A stretch of DNA of 64,000 nt from Labrenzia sp. VG12 (GTDB lineage Bacteria > Pseudomonadota > Alphaproteobacteria > Rhizobiales > Stappiaceae), in contig NZ_CP022529.1 in assembly GCF_002237595.1 (NCBI RefSeq), positions 3,286,001-3,350,000 on the forward strand. The letters run 5' to 3'. Position numbers and translations under genes: made by a program. The notes under the pieces were generated by a model. The model ran no database searches and had not been told where the DNA came from. It saw only the letters and a program-made list of their open reading frames with translations. Shown piece after piece: positions 42,873 to 52,344 of the stretch (position 1 is its first letter; every line of letters starts with the position of its first letter).

Positions 42873-45800
42873 TCAGTACTGGATGCCTTCCAGATCCGAG
42901 AAGTCGACCCGGCCGCCATCGGCCAGTTCGATGTAACCACCGGCATCCTGGGACAGGGTGATTTCGCCGCCAAGCGCGTCAACCTGTTCGATGGAGCCTT
43001 CGGTCATAGTGATCGACCAGTCCGTGCCATATTCACCAAGTGCGGTGCCATCGGCCGCGTTGGCCAGATCGACGATGTCGATCCAGTTGCCGCCGGCGCC
43101 GCCTGCGATCGTGTCGTTACCGTCGCCGAGCATGTAGGCGAACAGATCCGACCCATCGCCACCGACCATATGGTCGTTGCCGGTGCCGCCGCGGATCACG
43201 TCGTCACCGGAACCGCCATAGAGGTGGTCGGCTCCACCCTGACCGATCAGGATGTCATTGCCGCTGCGACCGACCAGCGTATCGCCATAGTCACTGCCGA
43301 CCATGGTGTCGTCCCCGCGCGTACCATATTCGCACAAGGCCTTGTCCTTGGCATCCAGGACATCCAGCGTGATGGTCTCGGTGTCCGACAGGCCGCCACT
43401 ATCGGTGGCCGTCACATCCAGCGTGATGCTTTGCTCGGTTTCATAATCGACCGCTGCATCGTCTTTCAGCTTCAGCAGATAGTTCTGGCCATCGGAGACA
43501 ACCTCGAAACGCTCGTCCGAAACGGTGAAGGTGTGAGTATCACCAACATCCGGATCGACGACCGACAACTCGACCAGTTCCACACCGGCTTCGTTTTCCG
43601 GCACATAGAAACCACCCTCATCATCGGTATGACCATGCGGCTTCTCATCGTCATCATCATGGTCATGCGTTCCCGTGTCGCCGTCCTTGATATGACCATG
43701 GTGATCATCGTGATGATCGTCATAGTGGCCACCGGACTTGGGAGGCTCGTAGATCGCCGCGCCGACAATCAGATCCGGCGGCGAATTGTCATCACCTCCG
43801 GAGGTGACATCGATCGGGAACACGGCGCTTGACTGCGTCCCATCGCTGGAGGTCGCCGTGACCGTGACATTGAGGGTCTGCCCCGCGATCAGCGTCGCGC
43901 CGTCGGCCACCGTGACGACACCCGTATCCGCATCGATGTCGAACCGGTCGTCATCGATCTCGTAGGTTACCGTGTCGCCGGCATCCGCATCCTGGGCAAA
44001 GGCCGTCAGGCCAACCACCATGCCGGCTGCCGCGGTCGCGGCCACCAGGTTCTGCGCAGTATCGGTATCGCTGACCGGACCAATAGGAGCATTGTTGTCG
44101 ACAGGTCCCTCGGGTTCGACGTCGATGACGTCAATCACGATGGTTTCCGTGTCGGACAGACCGCCACTATCCGTAGCCGTGACTTCAACGGTGACCTGTG
44201 TCTCCGTCTCATAGTCGAGCGCCTGGTCATCCTTCAGCTTCAGGACATACTCGCCGTTCTGGGCAACCACCTCGAAGCGGTCGTCGGAAACGGTGAAGGT
44301 ATGCGTGTCGCCGACATCCGGATCAAACACCGACAGTGTGCCAACTTCCGCACCGAGTTCTTCTTCGTAGACCGCAGCCGTAGCATTGGTCTCCTGTGTG
44401 GTCTGATCAAAGACCAGATCATCGAAGTCCTCGTCACCGCCGCCGGCAATGTCTTCAAAGCCGATGGTGATGCCGCTTTCGACCGTGTAGTCGTAACCGT
44501 TCGGGTTGAGCGAGCCGTCGCCTGAGAAGAACACGTTGGCGTCTTTGCCGACAAGCGGCGTACCGTTCAGCACGGCCTGCCAGTTGCCGTCGCCATCCTT
44601 CTGGAAGGTGACTTCGTCGCCGCTGGCCAGCGTGTTGTAGTCGGCCCCGTCCGGGATCAGGAAGTAGCCGACTTCAGCCGCTTCCACACCTTCCAGGTAA
44701 ACCGTCGCCGTGTCACCCGGGGTCAGTTCGTTCTGGTTGACCCAGACGATCTCACCGCCGATCGGATTGCCGTTGCCATCCATGTAGAAGACGCCAAGCG
44801 AGTTGCTGTAGCCGGCATATTCTTCCACGAAGGTCAGCGTCACCGAACAACCCGGTCCGAGTTCCGGATCGAAGTCCAGATCCGGCGCTTCGTTGACATC
44901 GGTGATGTTGACCGTGAACGTGCCCGTCGAAGACGAACCGTCCGTCGAGGTGGCCGTCACTTCGACATCCACGGTCGGTGTTGCCTCGTGATCGAAGCTG
45001 ACACCGTCCTTGACGGTCAGGACACCGGTATCCGGGTCGATCTCGAACCGGTCATCCGTGATCGAATAGGTCACGCTGTCGGTCGCGTCCGGATCCTCGG
45101 CAAACGCCGTGATGCCGACATATTCGCCACCGGCGCCGTTTTCGGCAACGCTGTTCAGCGTGGTGTCACTGTCGCTCACCGGACCGATGTCATATTCGTC
45201 CTCGTCGCCGATATTGACGCGGAACGTACCGGTCGAGGTCGAGCCGTCCGTCGAGGTCGCGGTGACCTCGATATCGATGAATGCCGTTGCCTCACGGTCG
45301 ATCACCGCACCATCGGCAACCGTGATCACACCGGTGTCCGGATCGATCTCGAAGCGATCGTCCGTGATCGAATAGGTCACGCTGTCGGAGGCATCCGGAT
45401 CGCTGGCAAAGGCCGTCACGCCGACAACCGTACCACCGGCAGAATTCTCCTGAACGAAGTTCGTATCGTTGTCGACGTCGCTGACCGGGCCGACCGGCGC
45501 GGTGTTCTCGTCGATATCGATGACATCGATGACGATGGTTTCCGTGTCAGTGAGACCACCTGAATCCGTGACCGTCACGTCCACCGTCACCTGGGTTTCG
45601 GTTTCGTAGTCGAGTTTCTGGTCGTCCTTCAGCTTCAGCACATACTCGCCGTTCTGGGCAACCACCTCGAAGCGGTCGTCGGACACGGTGAAGGTATGCG
45701 TGTCGCCAACATCCGGATCGAACACCGACAGACCGCCGACTTCCGCACCGAATTCTTCTTCGTAGACCGCAGCCGTAGCATTGGTCTCCTGTGTGGTCTG

Positions 45801-48800
45801 ATCAAAGACCAGATCATCGAAGTCCTCGTCACCGCCGCCGGCAATGTCTTCAAAGCCGATGGTGATGCCGCTTTCGACCGTGTAGTCGTAACCGTCCGGG
45901 TTGAGCGAGCCGTCGCCGGAGAAGAACACGTTGGCGTCCTTGCCGACAAGCGGCGTACCGTTCAGCACGGCCTGCCAGTTGCCGTCGCCATCCTTCTGGA
46001 AGGTGACTTCGTCGCCGCTGGCCAGCGTGTTGTAATCAGCCCCGTCCGGAATCAGGAAGTAGCCGACTTCAGCCGCTTCCACACCTTCCAGGTAGACCGT
46101 CGCCGTGTCGCCCGGGGTCAGTTCGTTCTGGTTGACCCAGACGATCTCACCGCCGATCGGATTGCCGTTGCCATCCATGTAGAAGACGCCGAGCGAGTTG
46201 CTGTAACCGGCATATTCTTCCACGAAGGTCAGCGTCACGGCCGTGCCCGGTCCAAGTTCCGGATCGAAATCCAGATCCGGCGCTTCGTTGACATCGGTGA
46301 TGTTCACCGTGAACGTGCCCGTCGACGTCGAACCGTCCGTTGAGGTGGCTGTCACTTCAACATCGACAGTCGGTGTTGCCTCGTGATCGAAGCTGACACC
46401 GTCCTTGACGGTCAGGACACCGGTATCCGGGTCGATCTCGAACCGGTCATCCGTGATCGAATAGGTCACGCTGTCGGTCGCGTCCGGATCCTCGGCAAAC
46501 GCCGTGATGCCGACATATTCGCCACCGGCGCCGTTTTCGGCAACGCTGTTCAGCGTGGTGTCACTGTCGCTCACCGGACCGATGTCATATTCGTCCTCGT
46601 CGCCGATATTGACGCGGAACGTACCGGTCGAGGTCGAGCCGTCCGTCGAGGTCGCGGTGACCTCGATATCGATGAACGCCGTTGCCTCGCGGTCGATCAC
46701 CGCACCATCGGCAACCGTGATCACTCCGGTGTCCGGATCGATCTCGAAGCGATCGTCCGTGATCGAATAGGTCACGCTGTCGGAGGCATCCGGATCGCTG
46801 GCAAAGGCCGTCACGCCGACAACCGTGCCACCGGCAGAATTCTCCTGAACGAAGTTCGTATCGTTGTCGACGTCGCTGACCGGGCCGACCGGCGCGGTGT
46901 TCTCGTCGATATCGATGACATCGATGACGATGGTTTCCGTGTCAGTGAGACCACCTGAATCCGTGACCGTCACGTCCACCGTCACCTGGGTTTCGGTTTC
47001 GTAGTCGAGTTTCTGGTCGTCCTTCAACTTCAGCACATACTCGCCGTTCTGGGCAACCACCTCGAAGCGGTCGTCGGAAACGGTGAAGGTATGCGTGTCG
47101 CCGACATCCGGATCGAACACCGACAGACCGCCGACTTCCGCGCCGAATTCTTCTTCGTAGACCGCAGCCGTTGCATCGGTCTCCTGTGTGGTCTGATCAA
47201 AGACCAGATCATCGAAGTCCTCGTCACCGCCGCCGGCAATGTCTTCAAAGCCGATGGTGATGCCGCTTTCGACCGTGTAGTCGTAACCGTTCGGGTTGAG
47301 CGAGCCGTCGCCTGAGAAGAACACGTTGGCGTCCTTGCCGACAAGCGGCGTACCGTTCAGCACGGCCTGCCAGTTGCCGTCGCCATCCTTCTGGAAGGTG
47401 ACTTCGTCGCCGCTGGCCAGCGTGTTGTAGTCGGCCCCGTCAGGGATCAGGAAGTAGCCGACTTCAGCCGCTTCCACACCTTCCAGGTAGACCGTCGCCG
47501 TGTCACCCGGGGTCAGTTCGTTCTGGTTGACCCAGACGATCTCGCCGCCGATCGGATTGCCGTTGCCATCCATGTAGAAGACGCCAAGCGAGTTGCTGTA
47601 GCCGGCATATTCTTCCACGAAGGTCAGCGTCACCGAACAACCCGGTCCGAGTTCCGGATCGAAGTCCAGATCCGGCGCTTCGTTGACATCGGTGATGTTC
47701 ACCGTGAACGTGCCCGTCGAAGACGAACCGTCAGAAGAAGTCGCCGTCACTTCGAGATCAACGGTCGGCATCGTTTCATGATCGAAGCTGACACCGTCCT
47801 TGACAGTGATGACGCCGGTGTCCGGGTCGATCTCGAACCGGTCGTCCGTGATCGAGTAGGTGACCGTGTCCGTGACATCCGGATCTTCCGCAAAGGCGGT
47901 CACGCCGACATATTCACCGCCCGTACCGTTCTCGGCGACGGCATTCAAGGCATTGTCACTGTCCGTGACAGGGCCGATCGGGCCAAGGTTTTCGTCAATG
48001 TCCAGAACATCGATGACAACGGTTTCCGTGTCCGAAAGACCGCCGGAATCCGTCACCGTCACGTCAACGGTGACCTGGGTTTCGGTTTCGTAGTCAAAGG
48101 CCTGATCGTCCTTGAGTTTCAGGACATATTTGCCGTCTGAAACAACCACCTCGAACCGGTCGTCGGACACGCTGAAGGTGTGCGTGTCACCCACGTCCGG
48201 ATCGAAGACCTGCAAGGGCGCGATCTCGGCACCATAGAATTCTTCGACAACGGCGATTCGATTGTCAGAGACGATCGAAACATTGTCGATGAACGTACCG
48301 AAGCTTGCGTTCTTGCCGCCGACCTCAACAAAGGTCAGCGTGTCCGTGCCGTCGCCCGAACCGCCCACAATATTGTAGGTGTACGTGTTCCAGCCTGCGC
48401 CGGCTTCGGCCGGGTCGATCGTATCGATCAGCTCACCGTTCCAGTAGACTTCCGCGACGGTCTCGCCGACGTCACCGCGCGGAGCGGAATCGAAGCTGAA
48501 CGTATAGACCTGCCCCTCGAGCATGCCCTCGATTTCTTGCGAGGCCATGCCGTTCTGGTTGGCAGACAGGTCCAGGCGATGATCGCCATCGCTCGTACCT
48601 GTGCCCCAGCGTGCCGACTGCTGAACGTCCACGTCCTGGTAAGACCAGCCTTCGATTGAAGTCGGGTTCTCGTAGTATCCTTTGGGATCCGTGCCCGACA
48701 GGGTGCCCTCGAACTGTTCGAAGCTGCCGTTGACCACAAACTGTCCGTCTTCAAGACACACGACCAGGTCGGGCGGTTCGTTTCCGTCCGTAATATCAAT

Positions 48801-51800
48801 GCTGAAGGTACCCGTGGACGTCGAGCCGTCCGTCGAGGTGGCCGTCACTTCCACATCGACACTCGGCTCGGTCTCGTGATCGAACGAAGACCCGGCCTTC
48901 ACGGTGATGACACCGGTATCCGGGTCGATCTCGAAGCGGTCATCGCCGCCGGTGATCTCGTAGGAGACCACATCCGTCACATCCGGATCGTCCGCAAACG
49001 CGGTCACGCCGGAGTACTCACCACCCGTCGCAAACTCGGAAACCTCGTTGCTGGTCGTGTCACTGTCCGTCACAGGACCGATCGGATCTTCGTTCTCGTC
49101 GCCGATGGTGATCGTGAACGTGCCCGTGGAGGTCGAGCCATCCGTGGAGGTCGCCGTCACTTCCACATCGACAGACTGTTCCGTCTCAGCGTCGAAGCTC
49201 GAGCCAGGCTTCACCGTGATCTCGCCCGTATCCGGGTCGATCTCGAAGCGGTCATCGCCGCCGGTGATCTCGTAGGAGACCACATCCGTCACATCCGGAT
49301 CGTCCGCAAACGCGGTCACGCCGGAGTACTCACCACCCGTCGCGAACTCGGAAACCTCGTTGCTCGTGGTGTCGCTGTCTGTCACAGGACCGATCGGATC
49401 TTCGTTCTCGTCGCCGATGGTGATCGTGAACGTGCCCGTGGAGGTCGAGCCATCCGTGGAGGTCGCCGTTACTTCCACATCGACGGACTGTTCCGTCTCA
49501 GCGTCGAAGCTCGAGCCAGGCTTCACCGTGATCTCGCCCGTATCCGGGTCGATCTCGAACCGGTCGTCGCCGCCGGTGATCTCGTAGGAGACCACATCCG
49601 TCACATCCGGATCGTCCGCAAACGCGGTCACGCCGGAATATTCGCCGCCCGTCGCAAACTCGGAAACCTCGTTGCTGGTCGTGTCACTGTCCGTCACAGG
49701 ACCGATCGGATCTTCGTTCTCGTCGCCGATGGTGATCGTGAACGTGCCCGTGGAGGTCGAGCCATCGGTAGACGTTGCCGTCACTTCCACGTCGACGGAC
49801 TGTTCCGTCTCCGCGTCGAAGCTCGAGCCAGGCTTCACCGTGATCTCGCCCGTGTCCGGGTCGATCTCGAACCGGTCGTCGCCGCCGGTGATCTCGTAGG
49901 AGACCACATCCGTCACATCCGGATCGTCCGCAAACGCGGTCACGCCGGAATATTCGCCGCCCGTCGCGAACTCGGAAACCTCGTTGCTCGTGGTGTCGCT
50001 GTCTGTCACAGGACCGATCGGATCTTCGTTCTCGTCGCCGATGGTGATCGTGAACGTGCCCGTGGAGGTCGAGCCATCCGTGGAGGTCGCCGTCACTTCC
50101 ACATCGACGGACTGTTCCGTCTCCGCGTCGAAGCTCGAGCCAGGCTTCACCGTGATCTCGCCCGTATCCGGGTCGATCTCGAACCGGTCGTCGCCGCCGG
50201 TGATCTCGTAGGAGACCACATCCGTCACATCCGGATCGTCCGCAAACGCGGTCACGCCGGAGTACTCACCACCCGTCGCGAACTCGGAAACCTCGTTGCT
50301 CGTGGTGTCGCTGTCTGTCACAGGACCGATCGGATCTTCGTTCTCGTCGCCGATGGTGATCGTGAACGTGCCCGTGGAGGTCGAGCCATCCGTGGAGGTC
50401 GCCGTCACTTCCACATCGACGGACTGTTCCGTCTCCGCGTCGAAGCTCGAGCCCGGCTTCACAGTGATCTCGCCCGTATCCGGGTCGATCTCGAACCGGT
50501 CGTCGCCGCCGGTGATCTCGTAGGAGACCACATCCGTCACATCCGGATCATCCGCAAACGCGGTCACGCCGGAATACTCACCGCCCGTCGCGAACTCGGA
50601 AACCTCGTTGCTGGTGGTGTCGCTGTCCGTCACAGGACCGATCGGATCTTCGTTCTCGTCGCCGATGGTGATCGTGAACGTGCCCGTGGAGGTCGAGCCA
50701 TCCGTGGAGGTCGCCGTCACTTCCACATCGACAGACTGTTCCGTCTCCGCGTCGAAGCTCGAGCCAGGCTTCACCGTGATCTCGCCCGTATCCGGGTCGA
50801 TCTCGAACCGGTCGTCGCCGCCGGTGATCTCGTAGGAGACCACATCCGTCACATCCGGATCGTCCGCAAACGCGGTCACGCCGGAGTACTCACCACCCGT
50901 CGCGAACTCGGAAACCTCGTTGCTCGTGGTGTCGCTGTCTGTCACAGGACCGATCGGATCTTCGTTCTCGTCGCCGATGGTGATCGTGAACGTGCCCGTG
51001 GAGGTCGAGCCATCGGTAGAGATCGCCGTCACTTCCACATCGACAGACTGTTCCGTCTCCGCGTCGAAGCTCGAGCCAGGCTTCACCGTGATCTCGCCCG
51101 TATCCGGATCGATCTCGAACCGGTCGTCGCCGCCGGTGATCTCGTAGGAGACCACATCCGTCACATCCGGATCGTCCGCAAACGCGGTCACGCCGGAATA
51201 TTCGCCGCCCGTCGCAAACTCGGAAACCTCGTTGCTCGTGGTGTCGCTGTCTGTCACAGGACCGATCGGATCTTCGTTCTCGTCACCGATGGTGATCGTG
51301 AACGTGCCGGTTGATGTTGACCCGTCAGACGATGTCGCCGTCACTTCCACTTCGACGGACTGCTCCGTCTCTGCATCAAACGAGGAACCGGACTTGACGG
51401 TGATCTCTCCGGTGTCCGGGTCGATCTCGAACCGGTCGTCGCCGCCGGTGATCTCGTAGGAGACAATGTCGGTCACATCCGGGTCGTCCGCAAACGCGGT
51501 CACACCGGTGTATTCACCACCGGTCGCAAACTCGGAAACCTCGTTGACGGTTGTGTCGCTGTCTGCAACGGGACCGATATCGGAGTTTTCACCGCCGTCA
51601 TCGCCTCCATCGTCATCATCGTCCGGGGCGACCCCTCCCGATGTTCCATCACCAATCTGCGACCCTGCAGCACTGATGCCGTCACCGCCAAGATCAAACT
51701 GCGGGAGCCCCGCATCCAACCCGCGGGCATCGGGCACCTCTCCGTCGCCAAGACCGCCGTCATCATTCGGCCCACCGTCCGCGGTTTCCACCACTTCGGT

Positions 51801-52166
51801 CGCCCCGTCCGGCATCAGCGTGTCGCCCTGGCCATCGCCCCGCCCTTTGCCGAGGCCGCCTGCGCCCGCATCACCGCCACCGATGCCGTTGCCGCCGTCA
51901 CCGGCGCCATCCGCCTGGGCAGCCCCCGAGCCTTCATGCTCCAGAGGAACCGCCTGGAACAGGTTGGCAATCGTTGCCTCGCCCGTGTCTTCCGGCTCGA
52001 TCGAGAGAGAATAGTCATTTCCGCTATCCGGACGATAGGGATCACCGGCTTGCGCTTCTACGCGTGCCGCGGTTGGCGTGTCTCCAGCATTGCCTTTTGC
52101 AGATTCTGCCCCAGAGGAAGCTCCAGTGGGTTTGACATCTTTTACTGAAGTATCGGTGTTGGCCAT
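42873..52166 (-). CDS. Giant repetitive RTX-type surface adhesin (type I secreted)
   Basis: About 3,097 residues from ATG 52166 (52184 is an alternative). No classical signal peptide. Residues 1-195 are polar, ending in a Gly/Asp-rich linker. Residues 197-1132 are nine near-identical 104-residue cadherin-like repeats. A DUF642/carbohydrate-binding-like domain lies at about 1140-1300. Then come three DUF4114 domains (about 1511-1659, 1976-2124, 2441-2589) alternating with cadherin-like units. A His/Asp-rich segment at about 2806-2855 is followed by one more cadherin-like unit. From about 2945, RTX nonapeptides such as GRSGNDILIGQGGADHLYGG bind Ca2+, and a C-terminal type I secretion tail follows. 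It should be exported by the divergent ABC/HlyD genes and act in surface attachment or biofilm. Confidence 0.9.
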   Translation of the reverse strand: MANTDTSVKDVKPTGASSGAESAKGNAGDTPTAARVEAQAGDPYRPDSGNDYSLSIEPEDTGEATIANLFQAVPLEHEGSGAAQADGAGDGGNGIGGGDAGAGGLGKGRGDGQGDTLMPDGATEVVETADGGPNDDGGLGDGEVPDARGLDAGLPQFDLGGDGISAAGSQIGDGTSGGVAPDDDDDGGDDGGENSDIGPVADSDTTVNEVSEFATGGEYTGVTAFADDPDVTDIVSYEITGGDDRFEIDPDTGEITVKSGSSFDAETEQSVEVEVTATSSDGSTSTGTFTITIGDENEDPIGPVTDSDTTSNEVSEFATGGEYSGVTAFADDPDVTDVVSYEITGGDDRFEIDPDTGEITVKPGSSFDAETEQSVDVEVTAISTDGSTSTGTFTITIGDENEDPIGPVTDSDTTSNEVSEFATGGEYSGVTAFADDPDVTDVVSYEITGGDDRFEIDPDTGEITVKPGSSFDAETEQSVDVEVTATSTDGSTSTGTFTITIGDENEDPIGPVTDSDTTSNEVSEFATGGEYSGVTAFADDPDVTDVVSYEITGGDDRFEIDPDTGEITVKPGSSFDAETEQSVDVEVTATSTDGSTSTGTFTITIGDENEDPIGPVTDSDTTSNEVSEFATGGEYSGVTAFADDPDVTDVVSYEITGGDDRFEIDPDTGEITVKPGSSFDAETEQSVDVEVTATSTDGSTSTGTFTITIGDENEDPIGPVTDSDTTSNEVSEFATGGEYSGVTAFADDPDVTDVVSYEITGGDDRFEIDPDTGEITVKPGSSFDAETEQSVDVEVTATSTDGSTSTGTFTITIGDENEDPIGPVTDSDTTSNEVSEFATGGEYSGVTAFADDPDVTDVVSYEITGGDDRFEIDPDTGEITVKPGSSFDAETEQSVDVEVTATSTDGSTSTGTFTITIGDENEDPIGPVTDSDTTSNEVSEFATGGEYSGVTAFADDPDVTDVVSYEITGGDDRFEIDPDTGEITVKPGSSFDAETEQSVDVEVTATSTDGSTSTGTFTITIGDENEDPIGPVTDSDTTSNEVSEFATGGEYSGVTAFADDPDVTDVVSYEITGGDDRFEIDPDTGVITVKAGSSFDHETEPSVDVEVTATSTDGSTSTGTFSIDITDGNEPPDLVVCLEDGQFVVNGSFEQFEGTLSGTDPKGYYENPTSIEGWSYQDVDVQQSARWGTGTSDGDHRLDLSANQNGMASQEIEGMLEGQVYTFSFDSAPRGDVGETVAEVYWNGELIDTIDPAEAGAGWNTYTYNIVGGSGDGTDTLTFVEVGGKNASFGTFIDNVSIVSDNRIAVVEEFYGAEIAPLQVFDPDVGDTHTFSVSDDRFEVVVSDGKYVLKLKDDQAFDYETETQVTVDVTVTDSGGLSDTETVVIDVLDIDENLGPIGPVTDSDNALNAVAENGTGGEYVGVTAFAEDPDVTDTVTYSITDDRFEIDPDTGVITVKDGVSFDHETMPTVDLEVTATSSDGSSSTGTFTVNITDVNEAPDLDFDPELGPGCSVTLTFVEEYAGYSNSLGVFYMDGNGNPIGGEIVWVNQNELTPGDTATVYLEGVEAAEVGYFLIPDGADYNTLASGDEVTFQKDGDGNWQAVLNGTPLVGKDANVFFSGDGSLNPNGYDYTVESGITIGFEDIAGGGDEDFDDLVFDQTTQETDATAAVYEEEFGAEVGGLSVFDPDVGDTHTFTVSDDRFEVVAQNGEYVLKLKDDQKLDYETETQVTVDVTVTDSGGLTDTETIVIDVIDIDENTAPVGPVSDVDNDTNFVQENSAGGTVVGVTAFASDPDASDSVTYSITDDRFEIDPDTGVITVADGAVIDREATAFIDIEVTATSTDGSTSTGTFRVNIGDEDEYDIGPVSDSDTTLNSVAENGAGGEYVGITAFAEDPDATDSVTYSITDDRFEIDPDTGVLTVKDGVSFDHEATPTVDVEVTATSTDGSTSTGTFTVNITDVNEAPDLDFDPELGPGTAVTLTFVEEYAGYSNSLGVFYMDGNGNPIGGEIVWVNQNELTPGDTATVYLEGVEAAEVGYFLIPDGADYNTLASGDEVTFQKDGDGNWQAVLNGTPLVGKDANVFFSGDGSLNPDGYDYTVESGITIGFEDIAGGGDEDFDDLVFDQTTQETNATAAVYEEEFGAEVGGLSVFDPDVGDTHTFTVSDDRFEVVAQNGEYVLKLKDDQKLDYETETQVTVDVTVTDSGGLTDTETIVIDVIDIDENTAPVGPVSDVDNDTNFVQENSAGGTVVGVTAFASDPDASDSVTYSITDDRFEIDPDTGVITVADGAVIDREATAFIDIEVTATSTDGSTSTGTFRVNIGDEDEYDIGPVSDSDTTLNSVAENGAGGEYVGITAFAEDPDATDSVTYSITDDRFEIDPDTGVLTVKDGVSFDHEATPTVDVEVTATSTDGSSSTGTFTVNITDVNEAPDLDFDPELGPGCSVTLTFVEEYAGYSNSLGVFYMDGNGNPIGGEIVWVNQNELTPGDTATVYLEGVEAAEVGYFLIPDGADYNTLASGDEVTFQKDGDGNWQAVLNGTPLVGKDANVFFSGDGSLNPNGYDYTVESGITIGFEDIAGGGDEDFDDLVFDQTTQETNATAAVYEEELGAEVGTLSVFDPDVGDTHTFTVSDDRFEVVAQNGEYVLKLKDDQALDYETETQVTVEVTATDSGGLSDTETIVIDVIDVEPEGPVDNNAPIGPVSDTDTAQNLVAATAAAGMVVGLTAFAQDADAGDTVTYEIDDDRFDIDADTGVVTVADGATLIAGQTLNVTVTATSSDGTQSSAVFPIDVTSGGDDNSPPDLIVGAAIYEPPKSGGHYDDHHDDHHGHIKDGDTGTHDHDDDDEKPHGHTDDEGGFYVPENEAGVELVELSVVDPDVGDTHTFTVSDERFEVVSDGQNYLLKLKDDAAVDYETEQSITLDVTATDSGGLSDTETITLDVLDAKDKALCEYGTRGDDTMVGSDYGDTLVGRSGNDILIGQGGADHLYGGSGDDVIRGGTGNDHMVGGDGSDLFAYMLGDGNDTIAGGAGGNWIDIVDLANAADGTALGEYGTDWSITMTEGSIEQVDALGGEITLSQDAGGYIELADGGRVDFSDLEGIQY
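44110..47640 (-). repeat. 1,395-bp higher-order coding repeat (2.5 copies)
   Basis: Units begin at equivalent points 47640 and 46245, with a partial third from 44850. Each unit encodes one DUF4114 domain plus three cadherin-like domains (465 residues). The DNA of the units is near-identical, including synonymous positions, with small differences such as CSVT or TAVT at the start. Confidence 0.85.
48771..51578 (-). repeat. Nine tandem 312-bp coding repeats
   Basis: Each unit encodes 104 residues starting IGPVTDSDTTSNEVSEF and ending TITIGDENEDP. Starts lie exactly 312 bp apart (51578, 51266 and so on to 49082). Inner copies are almost identical at DNA level, while the first and last copies are diverged. 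Confidence 0.92.
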
Positions 52167-52344
52167 GACTCGCACGTGCTCCATTAAATCGTGGCCTTAT
52201 CACGCGCAGGCTTATCTTAATAAAAACCAACTCCATTCCTCGAAATACATATACATCTTGAGCAAAATTTAGAATTTCTGAATTTCTTGGTAAACGGTTT
52301 TGAAACAATTCTGCGTCTAAATTGTATTTGAGGAGGCGGTTACT

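Noticed and set aside
48876..51314. An 812-codon open frame on the + strand, antisense to the adhesin repeats, rich in Arg and His
   Set aside because: It exists because a stop-free antisense frame is copied in every 312-bp repeat. No ribosome site and no family likeness; the minus-strand frame has clear domains.
48771..51578. Regular repeat array as a possible CRISPR or satellite
   Set aside because: The period is 312 bp, a multiple of three, in frame with a long protein and with no unique spacers.
52020..52166. LapG-type cleavage site in the adhesin N-terminus (PTAARVE)
   Set aside because: The known site carries AAG; here it is AAR, in a short unstructured region and without LapG/LapD genes nearby. 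Too weak to report.
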